Source: Promethearchaeota archaeon
GTDB lineage: Archaea; Asgardarchaeota; Lokiarchaeia; Sigynarchaeales; SOKP01
NCBI GenBank assembly: GCA_016839635.1
Contig: JAEOTV010000142.1
Span: 1-35,541, forward strand
Direction: 5' to 3'
Length of the DNA: 35,541 bases
Below the pieces are notes generated by a model. That model was not told the origin of the DNA. It worked only from the letters and a program-made list of their open reading frames with translations, and did no database searches. This document shows, piece after piece, positions 15,427-23,738 of this stretch; position 1 is the first letter of the stretch, and each line of letters starts with the position of its first letter. The translations under genes were made by a program, and so were the position numbers.

Positions 15427-16950
15427 TTATGTACCTGCTATTCGTTTTGGATAAAAGGTTTGAGCTTTAAGATTTTCTTGCATTAATTTATTTACGAGCT
15501 CAAATCGCTTACTATTAAAATTTGGATTATGCCATAAATTATTTATTTCATAAGGATCATTATTTCGATCATAAATATCCCCAAAATTATTTAATCCGGC
15601 GTAGATTGTTAATTTGTAATCTTTTGTTATTAAATGACGTAATCTAGCATTAAGAGTTCCAACTTCCTCATCGTTTTCTATAAATACACAATCTCTGACT
15701 TCTTTTTCTGGATTTTCTAATATGGGTGCTATATTAAATCCTTGCATATCGGGGGGTTGGTGACGTTCGGGAATGTCCAAAAGATTGAGTATTGTCATTG
15801 GATAATCAATAGAACTTACTAGTGATTGAGAGACACATGATTTTTTTAATCCAGGCACCTTCCAAATCAACGGAATTTGTAATATACCATTGAAAGGACA
15901 AGGACCTTTAAATAAAAGTCCATGATCTCCCATTAAATCCCCATGATCACTCATAAATACAACGATTGTATTCTTCGAAAGACCATTTTTTTCTAAAGAA
16001 GCTAGTATTAGCCCTATATTATAATCTACATATCCAATTGCTGCGTATGTTAATGCCATCAACTGACGCACCTCGTCTTCTGTGGATTCTCGTATAAAGG
16101 CTCTTTTAAATGGCGGTTTCCTTAAGTGATCGCCTAAATATTCATGATTATACAAATTTTTTATATCTTCAAAATTAACTGGAAGCTTGATATCTTCTGG
16201 TTTATATCTGTCTTGATACTCTTTAGGAGGATTCAATGGCCAGTGTGGATCTGGAAACGAACAATGTAAGTAAAAGGGCTTATTTCCATAATCTCCATTT
16301 GAATATCTTTCGAGGAAAGCTAAAGTCCTCTCAGCAACCCATGTAGTATTATAAAATTGATCAGGGATAGGATCACAATTAATGCTGAATAGATTATCAT
16401 AGTTCAATACTCTTTTTTTCATATCCTCAGCAATTTTAGGAGCTTTTTCCTCAAGCCATTTTGTATAATGTCCTGCACATACAGTTCCATTTCCAGATAT
16501 TACTTCAACTTCCTCATAACCATAATAAGGTAATGGGAAATGATTTCTTACAGGATAACTTTTGTCTCTACTAAGAACCCAATCAATTAAACTTTCCGCC
16601 GATCTACTTTTGTGTTTGTAAGGACCTAACCAGTATTGATGATGTATTTTCCCAATAGCTGCAGTGTGCCATCCACTTTTTTTAAGTGTCTGAGTGATAG
16701 TTGGAATATCTTGGCGAAGGTTTATTCCATTACTTCTTACACCATGCACATTTGGATAAACACCAGTAAGTAAAGTTGCTCTATTTGGCATGCAAATCGG
16801 GTTAGTACAAAAATGATTTGTAAATCTGACACCCTCTTTAGCTAATTTATCAAGATTAGGTGTACTTAATGTCGGATTTCCAGCACAACTCATATGATCT
16901 GCGCGCGTAGCGTCAGTTATTATGAACAAAACATTTAATTTTTCACTCAT
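15427..16950 (-). CDS. Sulfatase (alkaline phosphatase superfamily, type I)
   Basis: This 507-aa protein is of typical sulfatase length. Counting from the ATG at 16950, the N-terminus NVLFIITDATRAD holds the first metal-binding aspartate (D13). NPICMPNRATLLTG has the C-x-P-x-R signature at C53, the cysteine converted to formylglycine by the FGE or anSME maturation systems. FMSDHGDLMGDHGLLFKGP supplies the second D-H metal pair and the active-site lysine. No signal peptide is visible, so the enzyme looks cytoplasmic, unlike many secreted sulfatases. The substrate could be a sulfate ester or a phosphonate or phosphate monoester; the subfamily is not resolved. The frame also allows TTG 16959 (adding MIQ), but the ATG is preferred. 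It is last in a five-gene minus-strand run. No maturase gene is seen here. Confidence 0.9.
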   Translation of the reverse strand: MSEKLNVLFIITDATRADHMSCAGNPTLSTPNLDKLAKEGVRFTNHFCTNPICMPNRATLLTGVYPNVHGVRSNGINLRQDIPTITQTLKKSGWHTAAIGKIHHQYWLGPYKHKSRSAESLIDWVLSRDKSYPVRNHFPLPYYGYEEVEVISGNGTVCAGHYTKWLEEKAPKIAEDMKKRVLNYDNLFSINCDPIPDQFYNTTWVAERTLAFLERYSNGDYGNKPFYLHCSFPDPHWPLNPPKEYQDRYKPEDIKLPVNFEDIKNLYNHEYLGDHLRKPPFKRAFIRESTEDEVRQLMALTYAAIGYVDYNIGLILASLEKNGLSKNTIVVFMSDHGDLMGDHGLLFKGPCPFNGILQIPLIWKVPGLKKSCVSQSLVSSIDYPMTILNLLDIPERHQPPDMQGFNIAPILENPEKEVRDCVFIENDEEVGTLNARLRHLITKDYKLTIYAGLNNFGDIYDRNNDPYEINNLWHNPNFNSKRFELVNKLMQENLKAQTFYPKRIAGT

Positions 16951-16999
16951 TTGAATCAAATTTAAACTATTCCAATAATTGAATTAATACTTTTATTAG

Positions 17000-18100
17000 T
17001 TAAGTTACTTTTTTTTGTTTTATACTAATATTCCTTTTTTCTAACTCCCTTTTCATTTTTTCAAGATTTAGATCGGGGCAGCCTTCAGGGGGAAATAAAC
17101 CATGAGAATTGATATCTTTATTTACAATCATTTGAGCTGTAATTGAAGCAGGTACTGAAGTGAGTTTGGCAACTTCTCCTATTACTGAGAATGATAAATG
17201 ATTTTTTTTCTGATTTTTTAAGCCAATAACGTCAGTTCTGAAAGAAGAAATTATATCTCTTTCTTCAACTTTCCCCGTTATGAGAGGAAGAATCTTCAGA
17301 AAGAATTTACAAACTAATTTCATAATTTTTTCATTTTTATTTAGTATTACTCTATCAAGTATTTTAGTTAATAGAATATCTGATTCTGGAAGAATTCCTC
17401 CCTTACATATTGCTTCCTCTGTTTCGATATAGAGGGGGAGTGTCACGGGTTCAGGATGCCCAACAAAATACAATGGAACAGATCCTAATGGAGCGGGAAA
17501 TTTAACTACTTCCCTATCAGTTAGAGCTCTAATATCTGTCCATTCTCCATTAATAAATTGTGGAACTTTTCCCATGGCAATGTGAGCCCAATGTGCTAAC
17601 TGTCCAAAACCAATGGTTTCCCCAGTATCTTCAAACCATAAAACTCTTATAGATTCAACTTTATCTAATTGATTGGCTCCCATTTTTGCCATCATATTTG
17701 TTAGTCCTGCTGATGCTCCTGAATTAATAAGAAAAGTTAAATTTTCACGCTCTACATACTTATTCATTTTTAAAAATATTCGAGTAGCATCATGATCATC
17801 ACATATATCAACATAGTTTATTCCCGCTTGGATTGCTGCTCGTGGTATCCAATCTGTAAACATAAAATATGGACCAATATTATTAACAACTAATTTATGA
17901 TTTTTGAGAACTTCTACCAACTTTTCAAAATCCAAAACATCTAATTTCTGAAAGGCAGCTCTGGTACCTAACTTTTCAGCAATCTTTTTACCTTCAAATT
18001 CCCTTATATCTGCTAAAGTAACATTGAATCCACTTTTGACTAAATCAAAAGCAATATATCGTCCAATTTCTCCACAAGCACCTAAGATAATAATACTCAT
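17000..18100 (-). CDS. Saccharopine dehydrogenase-family reductase
   Basis: This 366-aa protein begins directly with a Rossmann NAD(P)-binding motif, IIILGACGEIGRYIAFDLVKSG (G-x-x-G-x-x-G variant), followed by the acidic end of strand 2 (LADIRE). Next come VVNNIGPYF and the motif YVDICDDHDATRIF, typical of saccharopine dehydrogenase / homospermidine synthase-like proteins (COG1748), then GASAGLTNMMAKMGANQL at the start of the catalytic domain. The C-terminal part holds SVIGEVAKLTSVPASITAQMIV, a helix conserved in that family. The reaction is probably a reductive C-N bond step, but lysine metabolism is not proven. It lies 20 nt downstream of a small membrane-protein gene and 49 nt upstream of the sulfatase, so it is probably in the same operon. 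The sequence is cytoplasmic and of usual length. Confidence 0.85.
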   Translation of the reverse strand: MSIIILGACGEIGRYIAFDLVKSGFNVTLADIREFEGKKIAEKLGTRAAFQKLDVLDFEKLVEVLKNHKLVVNNIGPYFMFTDWIPRAAIQAGINYVDICDDHDATRIFLKMNKYVERENLTFLINSGASAGLTNMMAKMGANQLDKVESIRVLWFEDTGETIGFGQLAHWAHIAMGKVPQFINGEWTDIRALTDREVVKFPAPLGSVPLYFVGHPEPVTLPLYIETEEAICKGGILPESDILLTKILDRVILNKNEKIMKLVCKFFLKILPLITGKVEERDIISSFRTDVIGLKNQKKNHLSFSVIGEVAKLTSVPASITAQMIVNKDINSHGLFPPEGCPDLNLEKMKRELEKRNISIKQKKVT

Positions 18101-18120
18101 TTATTACCCTCTTTTCTAAT

Positions 18121-18516
18121 TTATAATTTCTTGAATAGTAAGCTTTCTTTTTTTAAAAATATAATCATGAGTATTGACCATACAAGATCATAGGGTATAG
18201 CGAAGATAAGTATTATAAAAAATTGAGGATATATGAAAAGATTAATTAGACTAAATATAACCATAATAATCCTTACTATAATATTTACTAAGGGAATAAT
18301 TACAAATTTCTTTACATCTCGTGCGGAATATATTAAAAGAATTCCATAGCAAAATAAAAACGTACCTGCCATTTGGGTAAAAATTGGTATGTTTTCAAGT
18401 CCTATCTGTTCGAAAAATAAATCTAATATAAAAAATAGCAAACCTATAACAATTTCTACTATTCCACCCAAAATTAATAGAATTTTCAAGATATTTTTAG
18501 ATCTCATAAGTTCCAA
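18121..18516 (-). CDS. Small four-helix membrane protein, TTG start
   Basis: This 131-aa protein has four predicted helices, at about residues 8-32, 45-64, 70-92 and 97-120, joined by short loops. The first loop is acidic (DLFFEQIGLEN) and the C-terminus basic (KKESLLFKKL). I do not recognise the family; it resembles the many small DUF-type membrane proteins found beside redox genes. I keep the TTG start at 18516 because a clear AAGGAGA ribosome-binding site lies 7 nt before it; the first ATG (Met4, 18507) would be 16 nt away. The gene is 17 nt from its upstream neighbour and 20 nt from its downstream one, so co-transcription is nearly certain. Its function may relate to that of the oxidoreductases in the run, but nothing in the sequence shows this. 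Confidence 0.65.
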   Translation of the reverse strand: MELMRSKNILKILLILGGIVEIVIGLLFFILDLFFEQIGLENIPIFTQMAGTFLFCYGILLIYSARDVKKFVIIPLVNIIVRIIMVIFSLINLFIYPQFFIILIFAIPYDLVWSILMIIFLKKESLLFKKL

Positions 18517-18533
18517 TTAATTTCTCCTTCTTT

Positions 18534-19709
18534 TTAACAGTTTTTAAGAGGCGTCATAAATCCCCCAGCATTTCTTTCTGTTAGTGGAACCATTGATTCA
18601 CATTCTATAATTTGTACATTTTTATCAAAGTAGAATTTACCAATATCTTTGGCTTTAGAATATAGCTCATCAAATAGATTTTTTTCAATTGAATGAAATA
18701 AATGATATTTAACTGCAGGTTCTGGTTTTTCCTCAGTATCCCAGACTCCAATGGCGAATCCATCTAAAAATATAGTTGATGTGGCATTTCCTGAACGATC
18801 AAAAATGTTGTTATAATTTTTGCTATCAATATATCTTTCTCGCTCCTTATATCCCATTGGATATGGATCAAGTCTAGGTAATAATGAAAACGATGGTTTA
18901 TCAATACTAGGATGATTCAGCAAGCTTTCAATATCAGAATTGAACAAAAGAAAAGTTCCTTGAATTGATGAGATTTTAACTCTATTAATGTCCGATTCAA
19001 TAGTGCTAATGGCTTTTCTAATTTCTGTCTTAGTTAGACCTGTCCACCAAGAGAGATCATTTTCTGAAGCGGGTCCATATACTCTTAAGTATTTCTCTAC
19101 TAAGACTTTTATCGCTTGCTTTTCATTTTCTATTGTTAAATCAATGGCGGGGAAATAATCTTTGAATTTTGCATATTTATTCCTTCGATCTTTCCAATTT
19201 TTAATTGGTTTTCCTCTTATTAATAACCCATTGTTGCACATTAACTGAATGATTGCTGGAATATTTGAGTTTGAATTTAATTCCTTTCTTATTTCCAATG
19301 CGGATAACTCTCTTCCTTGTAATATATCCATTATTTGTTTAAAGATTTCTTGATATTCTGATAAAGTAATTTTATGAAATTCCATATACTTTTCAAAATT
19401 TTTTTCACTTAATTTAAACGTTGCTGCGTGTACTATTGGAATCAAATCTATTGTTTGGATGAATAGAGTTCTTCGCATCCCTCTAATTCTTCCAAGTGTT
19501 TTGTTTATATAAAGCTCTTTTTCCAAATCCGACTTCTTGAAATTATTAGTCCTTTCGAATAGTGATAAATAAGAAGTTGTAAGCTCGGTTGAATGAAGGC
19601 CACATATATCATCTGTTATTTGTATTATATCATCAATTCTCGATTCATCGGTGAGATGGTGTTTTTCTAAAACAAACCTATTTACATAATTCAATTCAAA
19701 ATTTTCCAT
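18534..19709 (-). CDS. Winged-helix DNA-binding protein, HTH_42 / YcaQ (AlkX) family
   Basis: This 391-aa protein has the marks of the HTH_42 family (COG3214). The N-terminus carries ICGLHSTELTTSYLSLFERT, then GRIRGMRRTLFI. The middle has VEKYLRVYGPASENDLSWWTGL, the YGP-x3-DL-x-WW signature helix. The C-terminal part has PSFSLLPRLDPYPMGYKERE and FLDGFAIGVWD. Bacterial members such as YcaQ/AlkX have been shown to be DNA glycosylases that unhook interstrand crosslinks, using a QxQ/QxD-type active site. Here the equivalent region reads GLHSTE, with H-S in place of the usual Q residues, so glycosylase activity is uncertain. It is second in the minus-strand run, 56 nt after the FMN oxidoreductase gene. 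A DNA-repair or DNA-binding role is the best guess. Confidence 0.83.
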   Translation of the reverse strand: MENFELNYVNRFVLEKHHLTDESRIDDIIQITDDICGLHSTELTTSYLSLFERTNNFKKSDLEKELYINKTLGRIRGMRRTLFIQTIDLIPIVHAATFKLSEKNFEKYMEFHKITLSEYQEIFKQIMDILQGRELSALEIRKELNSNSNIPAIIQLMCNNGLLIRGKPIKNWKDRRNKYAKFKDYFPAIDLTIENEKQAIKVLVEKYLRVYGPASENDLSWWTGLTKTEIRKAISTIESDINRVKISSIQGTFLLFNSDIESLLNHPSIDKPSFSLLPRLDPYPMGYKERERYIDSKNYNNIFDRSGNATSTIFLDGFAIGVWDTEEKPEPAVKYHLFHSIEKNLFDELYSKAKDIGKFYFDKNVQIIECESMVPLTERNAGGFMTPLKNC

Positions 19710-19765
19710 GAACCATCAATTAATTCAATTTTAAAGAACTTATTTAAAAAATGAGAAAAAAAAAC

Positions 19766-20332
19766 TTAAGATTTAAGTTTTTTAAGTAAATAAGCAAAAT
19801 TTTTACCTAAATTTTTAAATGTTTTAATACCTTCTTCATCGTCTAATACTTCTCCTGGATTCCTTCCAATACCTAAATTCCAATAACTGGACCCCACAAC
19901 AAACATTTGTTTTATTAGAAAGAAGTAATTTATACTGGAAAACACATGATTTGCACCAGCTCTTCTAACAGCTATTACTGCTGCTCCAACTTTATGTTTT
20001 AAATGGCCTCCAGTAGCATATCCAGCACGTTCTATTAACGCTTTCGTGCTTGTTGATAAATCAGAAAAATAGGTGGGAGAACCAATAATTATTCCATCAG
20101 CTTCAAGCATCTTTTGAATATAATCATTCATATTATCACCTTCGATGGTACATCTTTGGTCATCATTATCAATGCATTGATAGCATGCTGTACAACCTTG
20201 CAATCTTTTGTTACCAATCCATACTATCTCACAATTAATTCCCTCAGCTTCCAATTCTTCCATAACAATATTTAAGCAGTGGTATGTGTTTCCCTCTTTT
20301 CTAGGACTTCCATTAAATAATACTACCTTCAT
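19766..20332 (-). CDS. Flavodoxin-fold NAD(P)H-dependent FMN oxidoreductase
   Basis: This 188-aa protein starts with the FMN phosphate-binding loop VLFNGSPRKEGNT (residues 4-16). ADGIIIGSPTYFSDLSTSTKALIER then gives the isoalloxazine-contacting loop (about 83-107). Between them lies CTACYQCIDNDDQRC (about 47-61), a compact cysteine motif like that of archaeal iron-sulfur flavoproteins (C-x2-C-x2-C-x7-C). It may therefore bind a [4Fe-4S] cluster, although the ligand spacing is not exactly that of the characterised Isf proteins. The usual role is two-electron reduction of quinones, iron or other acceptors. It is the first gene of the minus-strand run ending at the sulfatase, so its promoter probably drives all five. 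The promoter side faces the TTG-start membrane gene at 20435. Length and motifs are normal. Confidence 0.88.
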   Translation of the reverse strand: MKVVLFNGSPRKEGNTYHCLNIVMEELEAEGINCEIVWIGNKRLQGCTACYQCIDNDDQRCTIEGDNMNDYIQKMLEADGIIIGSPTYFSDLSTSTKALIERAGYATGGHLKHKVGAAVIAVRRAGANHVFSSINYFFLIKQMFVVGSSYWNLGIGRNPGEVLDDEEGIKTFKNLGKNFAYLLKKLKS

Positions 20333-20434
20333 TTTTTAAACCTAAAAAATTAATATTTTCAAATTATTTTTCAATAATTATTACAATACTATTAATTTTT
20401 ATAGAAAATCACATAGTTTTAGGAGTTATCTGAT

Positions 20435-21010
20435 TTGGCGCTTTTTTATTGGTTTGTTTGGATTGTTGGGATTTTGATTTGCATTGTTGTTTACTATTTA
20501 TACAAATCAAAAAGGATAGATAGATATTTTTGGTATTTATTTTGGGTTGGTTTTATTTTAGGAGTGTTGTGGGAAGTTCCGTTGACATTAGCAAACGAGA
20601 TTAGCCTGTTTCCTCCCGCAAGTTTCATAATCCCTCCTCCTTTGCCACCTCCATTTTCTTCTATTTTGATAATTATAACCCATAGTTTATGGGATGGTGG
20701 CTTATTCCTTTTAGGAGTTTGGTTTATACAATTAATTTGTAAGAAACCAATTCTTGAGAAATTTAAATTAAGTGAACTTATAATATTGATCATTTATGGG
20801 CAAATATCTACCTTGATAGTAGAATTACTAAGTACATCAAGTAATGGTTGGGAATATTACGTCTATTTGTGGAATCCTTTATTATTCATATTTAATGGAC
20901 ATAATATTACATTATTACCTCAATTAATCTGGATAGCTGCACCAATTGTTTTTTATCTTATTGCTCTTAAATTGAAAAAAAACTATTTTAAAATTGTTAG
21001 TGAACATTGA
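20435..21010 (+). CDS. Polytopic membrane protein of unknown function, TTG start
   Basis: This 191-aa protein has five or six hydrophobic helices, at about residues 4-24, 32-52, 73-103 (one or two segments), 113-130, 142-152 and 157-180. A proline-rich turn, PPPLPPPF (residues 67-74), sits between helices 2 and 3, and conserved-looking polar positions inside the membrane (VLWEVPLTLANE, HSLWDGG, YLWNP) suggest an active or binding site rather than a simple anchor. I do not recognise the family. The start is TTG 20435, supported by AGGAGTT ending 8 nt upstream; there is no ATG nearby. The 3' end lies 3 nt from the stop codon of the convergent TIGR04076-like gene. It is divergent from the FMN oxidoreductase, with about 100 nt between them. 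Confidence 0.68.
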   Translation: MALFYWFVWIVGILICIVVYYLYKSKRIDRYFWYLFWVGFILGVLWEVPLTLANEISLFPPASFIIPPPLPPPFSSILIIITHSLWDGGLFLLGVWFIQLICKKPILEKFKLSELIILIIYGQISTLIVELLSTSSNGWEYYVYLWNPLLFIFNGHNITLLPQLIWIAAPIVFYLIALKLKKNYFKIVSEH

Positions 21011-21013
21011 AAC

Positions 21014-21337
21014 TTATTCTATTCTTTCTATTTTAAAAATTACAGGTCTAAACCAATCAGAGCATCCTGTAATAACAGTACCTTTATTTTTCATTCCTAG
21101 GATATTACCGCCTGAAGCAATTGTCATTATATCTTTTCGAATATCTGCCCAAGCCCAGTGGCAGAATCCATCAGGAACCTTTGCAAGATTTGGATCTATT
21201 ATTAATTCTTGACCCTCTTTAAAAATATCACAGGCTTCAATATCTTTATATTGATCTTCGATATATTCATCAATCAGATCTTTATTTATCGTTCTTTTTA
21301 ATACTGTTATTTTACAATTTGGCATTAAAGAATTCAT
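21014..21337 (-). CDS. TIGR04076-family protein
   Basis: This 107-aa protein matches, from memory, the pattern of the TIGR04076 family: an N-terminal CKITVLKRTINKDLIDEY, then EACDIFKEGQELII, then PDGFCHWAWADIRKDIMTIASGG, and a C-terminal VITGCSDWFRPVIFKIERIE. The key features are the GFCxWAWxDI motif and the final GC-x-D-x-x-R-P-V-x-F-K-I-E. The function of the family is not known; it is widespread in anaerobes and often stands alone. Three conserved-looking cysteines (in NCK, EACDIF and GFCHW) plus that in TGCSDW could bind a metal. A strong AAAGGAGT ribosome-binding site 8 nt before the ATG at 21337 fixes the start. It is convergent with the membrane-protein gene and divergent from the U32 gene. 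Confidence 0.8.
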   Translation of the reverse strand: MNSLMPNCKITVLKRTINKDLIDEYIEDQYKDIEACDIFKEGQELIIDPNLAKVPDGFCHWAWADIRKDIMTIASGGNILGMKNKGTVITGCSDWFRPVIFKIERIE

Positions 21338-21427
21338 TTTTTGGACTCCTTTACTTTAATAATTTTAAAATTCTTTATCTCATATTGATATATGATATAA
21401 AGTTTGTGAATAGGTTTAAACTTTAAT

Positions 21428-22666
21428 ATGGAAATTCAACCTGAATTAATTGCACCTGTTCAAGAATGGAACACACTTAAAATGGTAAGTGGTTTAGCAG
21501 ATGCTATTTATTTTGGTGTAAATAAATATAATATGAGGCAAAAGGCTAAAAATTTTGAAAGAGAAGATCTAAGTAGAGTTACTGAATTTTGTCATAACCA
21601 AAATCCACAAATTAAAGCATATTTAACCACAAATATTTTAATATATGATAGAGAATTACAAGATTTAGAAGAACTGATTTTAGAAGCAAAAGATGCTAAA
21701 ATTGATGCTATAATTGCTCATGATCTCGCTGCTCTCAGAATTGCAAAACGAAATAATATTAAATTTCATATATCAACACAAGCTAACATTTCTAATATCG
21801 AAACTGCAAAATTTTTCGAGGAATTTGGCGCTGAAAGGATAATACTAGCAAGAGAACTTTCATTAGAACAGATAAAATTAATTAAACACCATCTTTCAAA
21901 AACAGAAATTGAATGCTTTGTTCATGGTTCAATGTGTACTTCAATTTCAGGAAGATGCTACCTTTCAGCGACCATCTGTAATTCTGAAGAAAATTCAGCA
22001 AACAGAGGAAACTGTGCTCAACCATGCAGGAGAGAATGGAGGGTTATAGATGATGAGAGTAATGAATTCATTTATGATGGAGAGATGTTTTTAAATGCTA
22101 AGGATCTTTGCATGATTGAATATATCCCCGAGTTAATTAATGCTAAAATAGACGCATTTAAGATTGAAGGGAGAATGAAAGATCCACTCTATGTTAAAAC
22201 AGTAGTTGAGTGTTATAGAGACGCCTTAGATAGTTATTTTAATGGAACTTATTCTAAAGAAAAAATAAAAATTTGGCTTGAAAGGCTTTCAATGGTGTTT
22301 AATCGTGGTTTCCATTCTGGTTTTTATTTTCATAGACCTACAATAGATGATATTGAATTAAGAAAAAGAGGTAACCTTTCTCCTTATAAAAGGCATTACT
22401 TAGGAAAAATCCTCTCGTTTGATCAAAATAGCAAATCTGCTAATGTTTTGCTTGAAAGCTTAGACATTCCGTTAAAATTAGGTGATGAGATAATTATTGA
22501 GGGGGCTACAACATATATGATTGAAACTATAAAAACTATGATTTACAAAGGTGAGAAAATAAAAAAAATTTCAAGAAAGGGATATTCTGACCCAGTAAGA
22601 TTTAATTTACGCTTAAATAAAGAAGTCAAGCCTAACGATAAAATTTATAATATTTCTAAAACATAA
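21428..22666 (+). CDS. Peptidase U32-family protein (collagenase-like; possible RNA-hydroxylation role)
   Basis: This 412-aa protein has the U32 TIM-barrel pattern: PELIAPVQEWNTLKMVSGLADAIYFGV at the start, KFHISTQANISN in the middle, and the family signature ECFVHGSMCTSISGRCYLS, followed by CNSEENSANRGNCAQPCRREW. The cysteines of the signature (about residues 170-200) form the cluster that binds iron-sulfur in the bacterial relatives RlhA and TrhP, which hydroxylate 23S rRNA or tRNA. DAFKIEGRMKDPLYV is the conserved barrel end, and the last 100 residues form a small beta domain. Older names call the family collagenase-like proteases, but RNA modification is the better-supported role. It has its own promoter (TATA-like atgatataaa near 21390-21399). 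Start and length are normal. Confidence 0.9.
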   Translation: MEIQPELIAPVQEWNTLKMVSGLADAIYFGVNKYNMRQKAKNFEREDLSRVTEFCHNQNPQIKAYLTTNILIYDRELQDLEELILEAKDAKIDAIIAHDLAALRIAKRNNIKFHISTQANISNIETAKFFEEFGAERIILARELSLEQIKLIKHHLSKTEIECFVHGSMCTSISGRCYLSATICNSEENSANRGNCAQPCRREWRVIDDESNEFIYDGEMFLNAKDLCMIEYIPELINAKIDAFKIEGRMKDPLYVKTVVECYRDALDSYFNGTYSKEKIKIWLERLSMVFNRGFHSGFYFHRPTIDDIELRKRGNLSPYKRHYLGKILSFDQNSKSANVLLESLDIPLKLGDEIIIEGATTYMIETIKTMIYKGEKIKKISRKGYSDPVRFNLRLNKEVKPNDKIYNISKT

Positions 22667-22704
22667 AAAAATGATTTTTTTAAAGATTACATAAATATTG
22701 CACT

Positions 22705-23397
22705 ATGGTCTCAACATTAAAAATGCGTTTTGAAGAAAAGAGAAAGCGACTTGTTGAAAGTCTCAAGGATAGAGGAATATTAACTAAACCAGAAGTAATT
22801 AAGGCAATGTTAATTGTTCCAAGACATAAATTCGTACCAGAAGATGCTGAATCAAGTGCATATATGGATTCTCCTCTCTCAATTGGATTAGGACAAACTA
22901 TCAGTGCGCCCCATATGAACGCGATGATGTGTGAATATTTGAAATTGAAAGAAGGAGATAAGGTTTTAGAAATTGGAACGGGCTCTGGTTACCATGCAGC
23001 TTTATGTGCTGAGTTAGTAGCAACAAAAAATACAGAAAATCCGGGTCATGTATATACTATAGAGCGACATGAAGAATTAGTTAAAAATGCTAGAAGAAGT
23101 CTTGAGGCAACCGGGTATGAAAATAATGTTACTGTAATTCATGGAGATGGTACTTTAGGATACCCTAAAGAAGCTCCTTATGATAAAATATTAGTAACTG
23201 CCGCTTCACCATCAAAAATTCCTTTACCTTTACGAGATCAATTAAAAGATGGGGGAATTCTTTGTATTCCCGCAGGATCTAAAAATTTTGGACAAATTTT
23301 ATATATTATAAAAAAAAATAAAGAAGAATTTAAAACAAAAAAAATAACAGGAGTCCGTTTTGTCCCTCTTATTGGTAAGTTTGGATTTGAATCTTAA
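22705..23397 (+). CDS. pcm: Protein-L-isoaspartate O-methyltransferase
   Basis: This 230-aa SAM-dependent enzyme has all the PCMT landmarks. VPRHKFVPEDAESSAYMDSP precedes LSIGLGQTISAPHMNAMMCE, the substrate-binding loop with the conserved Q-T-I-S-x-P. Motif I is KVLEIGTGSGYHAALCAEL (about residues 88-106), followed by the ERHEEL acidic end that binds the ribose of SAM. DGTLGYPKEAPYDKILVTAA covers motifs II and III, and GGILCIPAG is post-III. The enzyme methylates isoaspartyl residues of aged proteins so that they can revert to aspartate. ATG 22705 and Met7 (MRFEEK) are both possible starts; the first follows an AT-rich TATA-like stretch at the right distance. It lies 38 nt after the U32 gene and may share its transcript. 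Confidence 0.94.
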   Translation: MVSTLKMRFEEKRKRLVESLKDRGILTKPEVIKAMLIVPRHKFVPEDAESSAYMDSPLSIGLGQTISAPHMNAMMCEYLKLKEGDKVLEIGTGSGYHAALCAELVATKNTENPGHVYTIERHEELVKNARRSLEATGYENNVTVIHGDGTLGYPKEAPYDKILVTAASPSKIPLPLRDQLKDGGILCIPAGSKNFGQILYIIKKNKEEFKTKKITGVRFVPLIGKFGFES

Positions 23398-23463
23398 ACT
23401 ATAAGAAAACTATAGAAAAGATATTTAACGAACTAATAAAATTTGATATTTTAAAATAAGAGT

Positions 23464-23607
23464 CTATTTCTTAAGCTTTTTTTTAAGCTTTTCTTCCATT
23501 AGCTTTTGACGAACATTCTTAACAAATTTATTGTTTTCGATATTATTCTTCAGCGTCTCTTTGTTATACGTCCAGCCATTTCGTTTTCCATTTCCATTAA
23601 TTCCCAT
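23464..23607 (-). CDS. Small basic protein, 47 aa
   Basis: The frame runs from ATG (23605-23607) to TAG (23464-23466). The product begins MGINGNGKRNGWTYNKETLK and ends KLMEEKLKKKLKK, with a basic N-terminus containing the aromatic motif NGWTYNKETL and a helical, lysine-rich tail. I do not recognise a named family. Support for a real gene: a TATA-like cataaaaata (23627-23637) is centred about 25 nt before the ATG, as for a leaderless mRNA; the codons use G and C at third positions more than random AT-rich spacer would; and the gene stands alone between pcm and the GH57 gene. The strong positive charge suggests nucleic-acid or ribosome binding. Confidence 0.55.
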   Translation of the reverse strand: MGINGNGKRNGWTYNKETLKNNIENNKFVKNVRQKLMEEKLKKKLKK

Positions 23608-23626
23608 AAACGTCAAAACCAATGCG

Positions 23627-23637
23627 TATTTTTATGT
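23627..23637 (-). promoter_or_regulatory. TATA box of the 47-aa gene
   Basis: On the minus strand cataaaaatac is centred at about 23632, 25 nt before the A of the ATG at 23607. This predicts a leaderless transcript. Confidence 0.4.
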
Positions 23638-23738
23638 TTCTTATTTTTATTAGGTCCTTAATATATTTAAAAGTATATTATATCGACAAAATTCCTACGT
23701 TTATTCACAAATTTGTTAAGGAAACATAAATATAAATA

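Noticed and set aside
20494..20793. 99-aa minus-strand frame with a GGGKGGG run
   Set aside because: It is the antisense of the proline codons and hydrophobic helices of the TTG-start membrane protein, which has a good ribosome-binding site.
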